A stretch of 47,730 nucleotides of DNA, taken from an uncultured Collinsella sp. GTDB taxonomy: Bacteria; Actinomycetota; Coriobacteriia; Coriobacteriales; Coriobacteriaceae. The stretch is from NCBI GenBank assembly GCA_900541885.1, contig UQKW01000016.1:1-47730 (forward strand), in the 5' to 3' direction. The stretch's first letter is position 1. Every line of letters begins with the position of its first letter. The notes beneath the pieces were generated by a model that did no database searches, was not told the origin of the DNA, and saw only the letters and a program-made list of their open reading frames with translations. Positions 25,171 to 32,555 of this stretch are shown one piece after another. The position numbers were made by a program, and so were the translations under genes.

Positions 25171-26091
25171 GTGGCAACTCAGAAATTCACCGGCGTTATC
25201 CCTCCCGTTGTTGTTCCCGATACCGAAGACCACCAGCTCGACGTTACTTCCTTTGAGCGCAGCATCAACCGCATGATCGATGCCGGCGTCGATGGCCTGT
25301 TCTTCCTGGGCTCCTCGGGCGAGGTCGTCTTCTCCACCGACGAGCGTCGTCGTCAGATCATCGCCGAGGCCGTGCGCATCGTCGATCACCGCGTGCCTGT
25401 TCTGGTCGGCATCATCGACACCGAGACCGAGCGCATGATCGAGCACGGCAAGGTCGCCCAGGAGCTGGGCGCCGATGCCCTCGTCGCCACCTGCCCGTTC
25501 TATGCCCTGCAGGGCATGACCGAGGTCGAGGAGCACTTCCGCATCCTGCACGAGGAACTCGACCTGCCCATCTTTGCCTACGACATCCCCGTGTGCGTCC
25601 ACACCAAGCTCCCCTGGAAGCTCCTTGCCAAGCTCGGCGCCGAGGGCGTCCTGGCCGGCGTCAAGGATTCCTCGGGCGATGACATCTCGTTCCGCTATCT
25701 CGTTCAGGAGAACGAGAAGAACGGCCACCCGATGAGCATCCTCACCGGTCACGAGGTTGTTGTCGACGGCGCCTACCTCGGTGGCGCCGACGGTTCCGTC
25801 CCGGGTCTCGCCAACGTTGAGCCCGAGGGCTACGTGCGTCAGTGGAAGGCCGCTCAGGCCGGCGACTGGGCTACCGTCAAGGCCGAGCAGGATCGCCTCA
25901 ACGAGATCTCCCACATCTGGGATGTCACCTCGGGCGTTCAGGGCTATGCCGGCGGCGTTGGTGCCTTCAAGACCGCTATGAATCTCATGGGCATCTTCGA
26001 CAGCCCGACCATGCCGCGCCCGGTGAAGGCCATGACCGGCGAGAACGTCGAGGCGATTAAGAAGGTCCTCCAGGACAACGGTCTCCTGTAA
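25171..26091 (+). CDS. nanA: N-acetylneuraminate lyase-type DapA-family aldolase
   Basis: A 306-residue class I aldolase of the DHDPS/NAL family. The Schiff-base Lys lies in LAGVKDSSGDD, the Tyr in FAYDIPVC, and the oxyanion loop is FLGSSGEVVFSTDERR. The family also includes dihydrodipicolinate synthase and other pyruvate aldolases. The assignment as sialic acid lyase (Neu5Ac to ManNAc plus pyruvate) rests on the ROK kinase and NanE downstream and the Sat-type transporter upstream. The start is GTG at 25171, with AAGGAG 6 bases before it. It is very strongly codon biased. It is followed by a long imperfect hairpin before the kinase gene. Confidence 0.78.
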   Translation: MATQKFTGVIPPVVVPDTEDHQLDVTSFERSINRMIDAGVDGLFFLGSSGEVVFSTDERRRQIIAEAVRIVDHRVPVLVGIIDTETERMIEHGKVAQELGADALVATCPFYALQGMTEVEEHFRILHEELDLPIFAYDIPVCVHTKLPWKLLAKLGAEGVLAGVKDSSGDDISFRYLVQENEKNGHPMSILTGHEVVVDGAYLGGADGSVPGLANVEPEGYVRQWKAAQAGDWATVKAEQDRLNEISHIWDVTSGVQGYAGGVGAFKTAMNLMGIFDSPTMPRPVKAMTGENVEAIKKVLQDNGLL

Positions 26092-26098
26092 AGCTTCC

Positions 26099-26186
26099 CC
26101 AGGCACCCGATCTTGGGGCTCAAGTGGTCGGGCGTGACCCATTAGGTCAACGCCCGACCACTTTCACCCCAACCCCGGGCACCTGG
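26099..26186. repeat. Long intergenic hairpin between nanA and nanK
   Basis: The core is 13 bp, AAGTGGTCGGGCG (26122-26134) with 26151-26163, extended inward by TGACC/GGTCA around a CATTA loop. Outside, TTGGGG (26113-26118) pairs with CCCCAA (26167-26172), CCCG with CGGG (26106-26109, 26176-26179), and CCAGG with CCTGG (26099-26103, 26182-26186). The whole 88 bases can fold into one interrupted hairpin. No T run follows, so it is not a plain terminator. Confidence 0.75.
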
Positions 26187-26263
26187 AAAACCTTTACCGC
26201 GCTGTGGCGGCTAGCCTGACGGCGCATTTCCTGTAGTTGTTTTTATCTCCTAAGGAGAGCGAC

Positions 26264-27229
26264 ATGGAGAACAAGTACGTCTGCTCTGTCGATATCGGCG
26301 GAACTAAGATCGCGACTGCCATCATGGAGTACCCGGCTGACGGCAGTGTGCCTCATCCCGTTTTTGAGGCCGAGGTTCCCACTGAGGCCCAAGAGGGCGG
26401 CGAGGCCGTCTTCCAGCGTATCGAGGCGTCCATCAAGGCTGCTCTCGAGGCGAATCCCGATGTCGAGGTCCTTGGCGTCGGCATCGGTGCCGCCGGCGTC
26501 GTCGATCCCAAGACGGGCGCCATCGCGTATGCCAACGAGATCATGCCCGGCTGGTCCGGCGTTCAGTTGGGGCCGCGTCTGCGCGAGGACCTCGGTCTTC
26601 CCGTTGCCGTTGTAGGCGACGTGCAGGCTCATGCTCTGGGCGAGGCCCACTGGGGCGTCGGCAAGGGCAAGTTCTCCGTCTTGTGTCTTGGCATCGGTAC
26701 GGGCATCGGCGGCGCATATGTCGAGAACGGCCGCGTGATGCAGGGCTTCCATGGTGCTGCCGGTCATATGGGCCACATCGAGTGCTCGGCTGCCGCCGGC
26801 ATTCCCTGCGCCTGCGGGCGTTCCGGCCATCTGGAGTCGGTTGCTTCGGGCACTTCCATTGGTCGTATGTATGATGAGCGCTTTGGTCGCGTCGACCCCA
26901 GCCGTCCTTCGGTCGGTCGCGATGTGAACGACCTGTGCCGTGCGGGCGACGCAAAGGCGACCGAGGTCATCCATGACGCCGGCTTTGCGCTGGGGGCCAG
27001 CTTGGGCTCGCTCGCTAACATCCTGGACCCTGAGGTCATCGTGCTTTCGGGCGGCGTGATTCACCAAGGTCCCGATTGGCGTTCGCAGACGTGGAAGGAT
27101 TCGGTGCACGAGGGCTATGCCAGCCAGGCGCTCGATCCGCTTCAGGACACGCCGATCCTCATCGGTTCTCTGGAGGGCGATGCTCCGCTCATCGGTGCCG
27201 CCGAGCATCTTCTTGCGTCGTTGAAGTAA
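26264..27229 (+). CDS. nanK: ROK-family sugar kinase, probable ManNAc kinase
   Basis: A 321-residue ROK kinase. ATP-binding DIGGTKIATAI is at the N-terminus; the second phosphate motif is GIGTGIGGAYVENG; the sugar-binding Glu/His pair is in GAAGHMGHIEC; the ROK zinc motif is CACGRSGHLES, with the last Cys of the usual CxCGxxGCxE replaced by His. It has no N-terminal DNA-binding domain, so it is an enzyme and not a ROK repressor. Placement between nanA and nanE indicates N-acetylmannosamine 6-phosphorylation; glucokinase activity is the alternative. The ATG has AAGGAG 7 bases upstream. Confidence 0.8.
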   Translation: MENKYVCSVDIGGTKIATAIMEYPADGSVPHPVFEAEVPTEAQEGGEAVFQRIEASIKAALEANPDVEVLGVGIGAAGVVDPKTGAIAYANEIMPGWSGVQLGPRLREDLGLPVAVVGDVQAHALGEAHWGVGKGKFSVLCLGIGTGIGGAYVENGRVMQGFHGAAGHMGHIECSAAAGIPCACGRSGHLESVASGTSIGRMYDERFGRVDPSRPSVGRDVNDLCRAGDAKATEVIHDAGFALGASLGSLANILDPEVIVLSGGVIHQGPDWRSQTWKDSVHEGYASQALDPLQDTPILIGSLEGDAPLIGAAEHLLASLK

Positions 27230-27246
27230 ACATAACTACCAAGTGG

Positions 27247-27344
27247 GCCTTCTGAGGTGCCGCAGATTGACGTGAAAGAGGAGCGAAGCGTAGTTCGGTA
27301 CGCGAGCGACGGTTTGAACGTCAAGGTGCGGTGTCTCAGAAGGC
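27247..27344. repeat. Long intergenic hairpin between nanK and nanE
   Basis: GCCTTCTGAG (27247-27256) pairs perfectly with 27335-27344. Three G-T pairs, CGCA and then TTGACGT (27267-27273 with 27318-27324) continue the stem. A small inner hairpin GCGTA/TACGC lies at the tip (27288-27303). The element is followed by TGTTTT, so it could attenuate transcription into nanE. It lies close to the nanE ribosome binding site. Confidence 0.75.
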
Positions 27345-27369
27345 TGTTTTGAGAAAGGTTGAGTCGAAC

Positions 27370-28056
27370 ATGACCGTTGATCCTTTGATCCAGTCCCTGA
27401 AGGGTAAGCTCGTCGTGAGCGTTCAGGCGTATATGGGCGAGCCGCTTCGTACGCCCGAGACCATGGCTCAAATGTCTCGTGCTTGCGAGCTCGGCGGCGC
27501 CGCCGCCATTCGCTGCCAGGGCCTTGCCGACATTGCCGCCATTAAGGGTCGCTGTGAGGTTCCTGTTATCGGCCTGTGGAAGGATGGGCACGAGGGCGTT
27601 TACATCACGCCGACGCTGCGTCACGCTCGCGCCTGCGTTGCTGCGGGTGCCGATATCGTGGCGATCGACGCCACCGATCGTCCGCGTCCCGACGGCAAGT
27701 CGGTCGAGGATACTTTCCGTCCGCTGCACGAGGAGGGCGTGCTCCTGATGGCCGACTGTGCCACCATCGAGGATATTCGTCGTGCTGTTGACATGGGCTT
27801 CGACCTGGTGTCCACCACGCTGTCTCATGGTGTTGCCGCTATCGATTGCACCATGGCCGACGGTCCCGATCTGCCGCTCCTGCGCCAGGCGACTGAGGAA
27901 TTCCCCGGCCTTCCCATCATTTGCGAGGGTCGCGTGCATACGCCCGAGGAGGCTCGCGCTGCGATCGATGCTGGCGCCTGGGCCGTTGTCGTCGGCACCG
28001 CCATCACGCACCCCACGAGTATTACGAGTTGGTTCAAGGCTGCGCTTGAGGCGTAA
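27370..28056 (+). CDS. nanE: N-acetylmannosamine-6-phosphate 2-epimerase
   Basis: A 228-residue TIM-barrel protein of the NanE family, converting ManNAc-6-P to GlcNAc-6-P. Signatures: RCQGLADIAAIKG, PVIGLWKDGHEGVYITP, IVAIDATDRPRPDG, DCATIEDIRRAVDMGFDLVSTT and ICEGRVHTPEEARAAIDAGAWAVVVGTAIT. The length is normal. The start at 27370 follows GAGAAAGG at about 10-12 bases. As the least ambiguous sialic acid gene in the run it anchors the assignment of the operon. The product would need nagA and nagB, which are not in the window. Confidence 0.92.
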   Translation: MTVDPLIQSLKGKLVVSVQAYMGEPLRTPETMAQMSRACELGGAAAIRCQGLADIAAIKGRCEVPVIGLWKDGHEGVYITPTLRHARACVAAGADIVAIDATDRPRPDGKSVEDTFRPLHEEGVLLMADCATIEDIRRAVDMGFDLVSTTLSHGVAAIDCTMADGPDLPLLRQATEEFPGLPIICEGRVHTPEEARAAIDAGAWAVVVGTAITHPTSITSWFKAALEA

Positions 28057-28107
28057 GACAGGCCTCGTATCCGCTCGGGGCGGTATACTCAATTTAGGCA
28101 ATTGACC

Positions 28108-28144
28108 GCGCGGGATCCGGGTTGCTGGGTCCCGCGCTTGTTTT
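28108..28144 (+). terminator. Terminator at end of sialic acid operon
   Basis: An 11-bp stem (28108-28118 with 28127-28137, one T-G pair, 8-base loop) is followed by TTGTTTT. It isolates the operon from rapZ, whose ribosome binding site begins a few bases later. Confidence 0.8.
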
Positions 28145-28157
28145 CGGGAGGCAGCAC

Positions 28158-29069
28158 ATGCAAAAGGGAGATGCCATGGATGCGGCGGAGCGCATCCCCG
28201 ATATCGTCATCATCACCGGAATGTCCGGATCGGGCCGCACACAGGCCATGCACGTGTTCGAGGACATGGGCTATTTTTGCATCGATAACCTGCCTCCGCG
28301 TCTCATCGCCCAGCTTGCCGAGCTCGTCGGCATCAATACGGGCGTGGGCAGGCATCTCGCTGTCACCTGCGATTTGCGTAGCCAGGGACTGTTTGACGAG
28401 TTGCTCGATGCGGTCGCCGCGCTCGAAGAGCGCGAGATGAGCTGCGACATCGTGTTCCTGGAGGCTTCTGACGAGGTGCTGATTCGTCGCTACAGCGAAA
28501 ATCGCCGCCGTCATCCCATTGCCAAGCCGGGGGAGACTACGGCCGATGCCATTCAGCGCGAGCGCCTTCAGCTTCAGGGCGTGCGCGACCGAGCCGATAT
28601 GATTATCGACACGAGCCGTCTGCGCACCTCTGCGCTGCGCAACAAGCTACGTATGGCATTTTCCGAGCTGTCCGACCAGCAGCTCATGGACGTCCACGTG
28701 TTCTCGTTTGGCTTTAAGCACGGCATGCCCGTCGAGGCGGACATTATGATCGACGTCCGCTTCCTGCCTAATCCGTTCTACGATCCCGAGATGCGCACGA
28801 TGACCGGTCTCGATAAAAAGGTCTCCGATTTTGTTCTGGACCATCCCAAGACCCAGGAGTTCTGGAAAGCTTGGACGCAGCTGCTCGATACGGTGATGCC
28901 GGGCTATATCGCGGAGGGCAAGCCACAGCTTTCTATTGCCATCGGCTGCACGGGCGGTCAACACCGCAGCGTTGCCATCGCCGAGGCCACGGCACGTTAT
29001 TTGGAAGGCGCTCAATATCACGTGAGCATTTCCCACCGCGACCTGTCGCGCGCCAACACGAAAGCATAG
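28158..29069 (+). CDS. rapZ: RapZ/YvcJ-family nucleotide-binding protein
   Basis: A 303-residue P-loop protein of the RapZ/YvcJ family. In Escherichia coli RapZ controls glucosamine-6-phosphate synthase through small RNAs; in Gram-positives YvcJ has GTPase/ATPase activity and a less clear role. The N-terminal nucleotide site is ITGMSGSGRTQAMHVFEDMGY followed by CIDNLPP; Arg takes the place of the usual Lys, as is common in this family. The C-terminal half has VDVRFLPNPFYDPEMR and the signature IGCTGGQHRSVAIAE. Two starts are possible: ATG 28158 (GGGAGG 8 bases upstream, used here) and ATG 28176 (AAGGGAG). whiA follows after 6 bases. Confidence 0.93.
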   Translation: MQKGDAMDAAERIPDIVIITGMSGSGRTQAMHVFEDMGYFCIDNLPPRLIAQLAELVGINTGVGRHLAVTCDLRSQGLFDELLDAVAALEEREMSCDIVFLEASDEVLIRRYSENRRRHPIAKPGETTADAIQRERLQLQGVRDRADMIIDTSRLRTSALRNKLRMAFSELSDQQLMDVHVFSFGFKHGMPVEADIMIDVRFLPNPFYDPEMRTMTGLDKKVSDFVLDHPKTQEFWKAWTQLLDTVMPGYIAEGKPQLSIAIGCTGGQHRSVAIAEATARYLEGAQYHVSISHRDLSRANTKA

Positions 29070-29075
29070 GCCTGC

Positions 29076-30005
29076 ATGTCGTTTACCGCCGAGGTGCGTG
29101 ACGAACTCGCGCGCTGCGAACCCGAATGTGAATACTGCGATTTGTCGACGCTTGCCGCCCTGACGCGTGTGAGCGGTACACTTTCGCTGGCCGGCTCCGG
29201 GCGGTATCGTTTGACGGTTGCGACTGAGACGGGAGCCGTCGCGCGCACGATGATCACGCTGACGCATCGTATCCTTAAGCTCAAAACGGAGTTCACCGTC
29301 CGTAAATCTGTATTGCATAAGGTTCGAAACTACCTCATCACCTTGCCTGATCAGCCAGACCTGGATAAGGCCTTGGTTCTGCTGGGTATCCTCGACCGTA
29401 GGGGAGGACTTGTCGCCGGCGTACCCCGACATATCGTTGCCCGTCCTTGCTGTAGACTTGCCTATATCCGCGGCGCGCTCATCGCGGGCGGCTTCGTGGC
29501 CGATCCACGCGGCGATTTTCATTTGGAGATCGCTGTGCAGGGCGAGCAATATGCCAAGGGGCTTTGCGATCTGTTGGAGCAGATTGGGGTCCATGCTCGT
29601 GTTAATGCACGGCGGGGGTCATATGCCGTGTACATTAAGAGCGCCGAGGAAATCGAGCATCTATTAAAGCTGATTGGCGCCAAGCGCAGCGTTGCCGAGA
29701 TTGAGGAGGCGCGCGCGGTCAAGTTGGTTAAGAACGATGTGAACCGTCGCGTGAACGCCGAGCTCGCCAACCAGACCAGAAGTGCGGGTGCCGCCCAGCA
29801 TCAGCTTGCGCTTATCGATAAGCTCGAGCAGCGAGGCCTTCGCGATGCGCTTCCGGATGCCTTGGCGGTCTTTTGCGACCTGCGCGAGCGCTATCCCGAT
29901 CTGTCTCTGCGTGATTTGGGGGAGATGGTCGACCCTCCCTTGTCGAAGTCGGCCCTCTACCATCGTGTTTTACGGCTTGAAAAGCTCATTGAAGCAAACA
30001 AGTAG
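29076..30005 (+). CDS. whiA: WhiA-family DNA-binding regulator
   Basis: A 309-residue WhiA protein: a degenerate LAGLIDADG homing-endonuclease fold (about 1-200) joined to a C-terminal helix-turn-helix (about 225-305). Markers are SFTAEVRDELAR at the start, CCRLAYIRGALIAGG, and LRDLGEMVDPPLSKSALYHRVLRL in the HTH. In Streptomyces WhiA regulates sporulation genes, while in Bacillus it affects division and chromosome segregation. Most non-sporulating Gram-positives also keep it. It sits directly behind rapZ. The gene yvcK, which lies between these two in many relatives, is absent. Confidence 0.95.
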   Translation: MSFTAEVRDELARCEPECEYCDLSTLAALTRVSGTLSLAGSGRYRLTVATETGAVARTMITLTHRILKLKTEFTVRKSVLHKVRNYLITLPDQPDLDKALVLLGILDRRGGLVAGVPRHIVARPCCRLAYIRGALIAGGFVADPRGDFHLEIAVQGEQYAKGLCDLLEQIGVHARVNARRGSYAVYIKSAEEIEHLLKLIGAKRSVAEIEEARAVKLVKNDVNRRVNAELANQTRSAGAAQHQLALIDKLEQRGLRDALPDALAVFCDLRERYPDLSLRDLGEMVDPPLSKSALYHRVLRLEKLIEANK

Positions 30006-30050
30006 TTTAAAGTATCGACGTATATACGGATTTAGCTGCTATTTTATTCT

Positions 30051-30126
30051 TTAAAACGTTTTAACGTAAATTTGATTTTCAATTTCGAGCATTCTCGTGA
30101 AATTCAAGTCAAAAAAAAGGTATATT
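30051..30126 (+). promoter_or_regulatory. gap promoter region with 14-bp palindrome
   Basis: TTAAAACGTTTTAA (30051-30064) is a perfect palindrome with a central CG, the form of a LacI/CcpA-type operator. TATATT (30121-30126) is a good -10 with TGAAAT (30098-30103) 17 bp upstream. An A8 tract (30111-30118) sits in the spacer. The mRNA start would be about 65 bases before the gap ATG. Confidence 0.45.
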
Positions 30127-30198
30127 AGGCGAGTGGTTAGTTTGTGGGCCTCAACGGCGGGCGCTGTAGCTTGCGGGGGCCTTACGAAAGGAGACACA

Positions 30199-31224
30199 AT
30201 GGCAGTAAAGGTTGCTATTAACGGCTTCGGTCGCATCGGTCGTCTGGCTTTCCGTCAGATGTTCGGTCATGAGGGCTCCGAGATCGTCGCTATCAACGAC
30301 CTCACCTCTCCCGATATGCTCGCTTACCTGCTGAAGTACGACTCCACGCAGGGCAACTACGCTCGCGATCACGAGGTCGTTGCTGGCGAGGATTCCATCA
30401 CCGTTGACGGCAAGGAGATCAAGATCTACAAGGAGGCCGACGCCAACAACCTGCCTTGGGGCGACCTCGACGTCGACGTTGTTCTCGAGTGCACCGGCTT
30501 CTACACCAGCAAGGCTAAGGCTCAGGCCCACATCAACGCTGGCGCCAAGAAGGTCGTCATCTCCGCTCCGGCCGGCAGCGATCTGCCCACCATCGTGTAC
30601 AACGTCAACCATGAGACGCTGACCGCTGAGGACAACATCATCTCCGCTGCTTCCTGCACCACCAACTGCCTCGCTCCGATGGCCAAGGGTCTGAACGACT
30701 TCGCTCCCATCGTGTCCGGCATCATGACCACCATTCACGCCTGGACCGGCGACCAGATGCCGCTCGACGGCCCGCAGCGCAAGGGCAACAAGCGTCGTAG
30801 CCGTGCCTGCGCCGTCAACATCGTCCCCAACACCACCGGTGCTGCCAAGGCTATCGGCCTGGTTCTCCCCGAGCTCAACGGCAAGCTCATCGGTGCCGCC
30901 CAGCGCGTCCCGACGCCGACCGGCTCCATCACCAACCTCTACGCTGTCGTTGACAAGAAGGTCACCGTCGACGAGGTTAACGCCGCTATGAAGGCCTACG
31001 CTGCCACCATCTCCGAGACCTTCGGTTACAACGAGGACGACATCGTCTCCACCGACATCATCGGCGAGACCCATGGCTCCATCTTCGACGCCACTCAGAC
31101 CATGTGCTCTGACCTCGGCAACGGCCAGACCCTCGTTCAGGTCACCTCTTGGTACGACAACGAGAACTCTTACACCTCTCAGATGGTCCGCACCATCAAG
31201 TACTTCGAGAAGTTCGTTGCTTAA
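30199..31224 (+). CDS. gap: Glyceraldehyde-3-phosphate dehydrogenase, type I
   Basis: A 341-residue GAPDH that oxidises glyceraldehyde-3-phosphate with phosphate and NAD to 1,3-bisphosphoglycerate. The N-terminal NAD fold has INGFGRIGRLAFRQM and AINDLTSPDMLAYLLKYDS, whose Asp after the second strand favours NAD over NADP. The catalytic Cys is in SAASCTTNCLAP near residue 153, the active-site His in HAWTGDQ. The ATG at 30199 has GAAAGGAG upstream. It is highly codon biased. A strong terminator follows, so pgk needs read-through or its own promoter. Confidence 0.97.
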   Translation: MAVKVAINGFGRIGRLAFRQMFGHEGSEIVAINDLTSPDMLAYLLKYDSTQGNYARDHEVVAGEDSITVDGKEIKIYKEADANNLPWGDLDVDVVLECTGFYTSKAKAQAHINAGAKKVVISAPAGSDLPTIVYNVNHETLTAEDNIISAASCTTNCLAPMAKGLNDFAPIVSGIMTTIHAWTGDQMPLDGPQRKGNKRRSRACAVNIVPNTTGAAKAIGLVLPELNGKLIGAAQRVPTPTGSITNLYAVVDKKVTVDEVNAAMKAYAATISETFGYNEDDIVSTDIIGETHGSIFDATQTMCSDLGNGQTLVQVTSWYDNENSYTSQMVRTIKYFEKFVA

Positions 31225-31262
31225 TTTAGCTTTTAGCGAATAGCTCGTTGAGCGTCTAAAGA

Positions 31263-31308
31263 AGGGCGCGGCCTTATAGGGCTTACACCCTAGGGTCGCG
31301 CCCTTTTT
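31263..31308 (+). terminator. Terminator after gap
   Basis: AGGGCGCG (31263-31270) pairs with CGCGCCCT (31297-31304); a further TAGGG/CCCTA pairing lies inside. TTTTT follows. Allows gap to be made in excess of pgk-tpiA-gpmI. Confidence 0.8.
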
Positions 31309-31318
31309 ATAGGAAATC

Positions 31319-31341
31319 GTCTGCCGTAATGGGAGGCAGAC
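31319..31341 (+). other. Leader hairpin upstream of pgk
   Basis: GTCTGCC (31319-31325) pairs with GGCAGAC (31335-31341), loop of 9, ending 23 bases before the pgk ATG and leaving the ribosome binding site free. Possibly a 5' stabiliser of the pgk mRNA. Confidence 0.4.
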
Positions 31342-31364
31342 ACGTACGAAAGGTAGAAGCAAAC

Positions 31365-32555
31365 ATGGCCTTTACCAAGAAGACCGTCCGCGACATCGAT
31401 GTCGACGGCAAGCGCGTTCTCGTCCGCGTTGACTTCAACGTGCCTATCAAGGATGGCGTCGTTGGCGACACCACCCGTATCAAGGCTGCCCTGCCCACCA
31501 TCAACTATCTCGTTGAGCACAACGCTCGCGTCATCCTCATGAGCCACCTCGGCCGTCCCGAGGGCACCGGCTTCCAGCCCGAGCTCTCCCTTGAGCCCGT
31601 CGCCAAGAAGCTCGCTGAGCTCTCTGGTCTCGACGTTGCCTTTGTCGCCGACACCTACGGCGAGAAGGCTGCTGAGGCTGTCGCCGCCGTCGAGCCGGGC
31701 AAGGTCCTCGTTCTCGAGAACGTCCGTTTTGACAAGCGTGAGAAGAAGAACGACCCCGAGATCGCCAAGAAGCTCGCTTCCTATGGCGACGTCTTCGTTC
31801 TCGATGCTTTCGGTACCGCTCACCGCGCCCAGGGTTCCGTCGTGGGCCCCGCCGCTTACCTGCCTGCCGTCGCTGGCTTCCTGCTCGAGAAGGAGGTCGA
31901 CACGCTGACCGGCATCTTCGCCGAGCCCGAGCGTCCCTTCGTCGCCATCGTCGGCGGTTCCAAGGTTTCCTCCAAGATCGGCGTTCTCGATCACCTCATC
32001 GACTCCGCTGACACCCTGATTATCGGTGGCGGCATGGCCTACACCTTCTTCCTGGCTCAGGGCCTGACCGTCGGTCAGTCCCTCAAGGAAGAGGACTGGG
32101 TCGAGCGCGCCGGCGAGATGCTCAAGAAGGCCGAGGAGAAGGGCGTCAAGATCCTGCTCCCCATCGACAACCGCGTTGCCGATCACTTTGGCGAGGACGC
32201 TGTCCCCGAGGTTGTCGCTTCCGACGCTATCCCCGACGATCGTGAGGGTATGGACATCGGCCCCAAGACCGAGGAGCTTTACGCCGAGGCCGTCAAGGGC
32301 GCCAAGACCGTGTTCTGGAACGGCCCCATGGGCGTCTTCGAGTTCGACAACTTCGCTCACGGCACCCAGGCTATTGCCGAGGCTGTCGCCGAGGCCGACT
32401 GCACCTCGATCATCGGCGGTGGCGACTCTGTCGCAGCTGTCAACAAGTTCAACCTGGCCGACAAGATGAGCTGGATCTCCACCGGTGGTGGCGCTTCCAT
32501 GGAGCTCGTCGAGGGTAAGGCCCTGCCCGGAGTGGAGGCGCTTCTCGATGCCTAA
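31365..32555 (+). CDS. pgk: Phosphoglycerate kinase
   Basis: A 396-residue PGK, making ATP from 1,3-bisphosphoglycerate. N-domain substrate motifs are VRVDFNVPIKDG and SHLGRPEG; the hinge and C-domain nucleotide motifs are VGGSKVSSKIGVLDHLI, FWNGPMGVFEF and IGGGDSVAAV. The length is standard. GAAAGG lies upstream of the ATG at 31365. Its final 8 bases, ATGCCTAA, contain the tpiA start codon, so the two are coupled. Confidence 0.97.
   Translation: MAFTKKTVRDIDVDGKRVLVRVDFNVPIKDGVVGDTTRIKAALPTINYLVEHNARVILMSHLGRPEGTGFQPELSLEPVAKKLAELSGLDVAFVADTYGEKAAEAVAAVEPGKVLVLENVRFDKREKKNDPEIAKKLASYGDVFVLDAFGTAHRAQGSVVGPAAYLPAVAGFLLEKEVDTLTGIFAEPERPFVAIVGGSKVSSKIGVLDHLIDSADTLIIGGGMAYTFFLAQGLTVGQSLKEEDWVERAGEMLKKAEEKGVKILLPIDNRVADHFGEDAVPEVVASDAIPDDREGMDIGPKTEELYAEAVKGAKTVFWNGPMGVFEFDNFAHGTQAIAEAVAEADCTSIIGGGDSVAAVNKFNLADKMSWISTGGGASMELVEGKALPGVEALLDA

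Noticed and set aside
25171..26091. dapA (dihydrodipicolinate synthase) for lysine synthesis
   Set aside because: The family fits, but no other lysine gene is near and it lies between a Sat-type transporter and nanK-nanE, so a sialic acid lyase is more likely.
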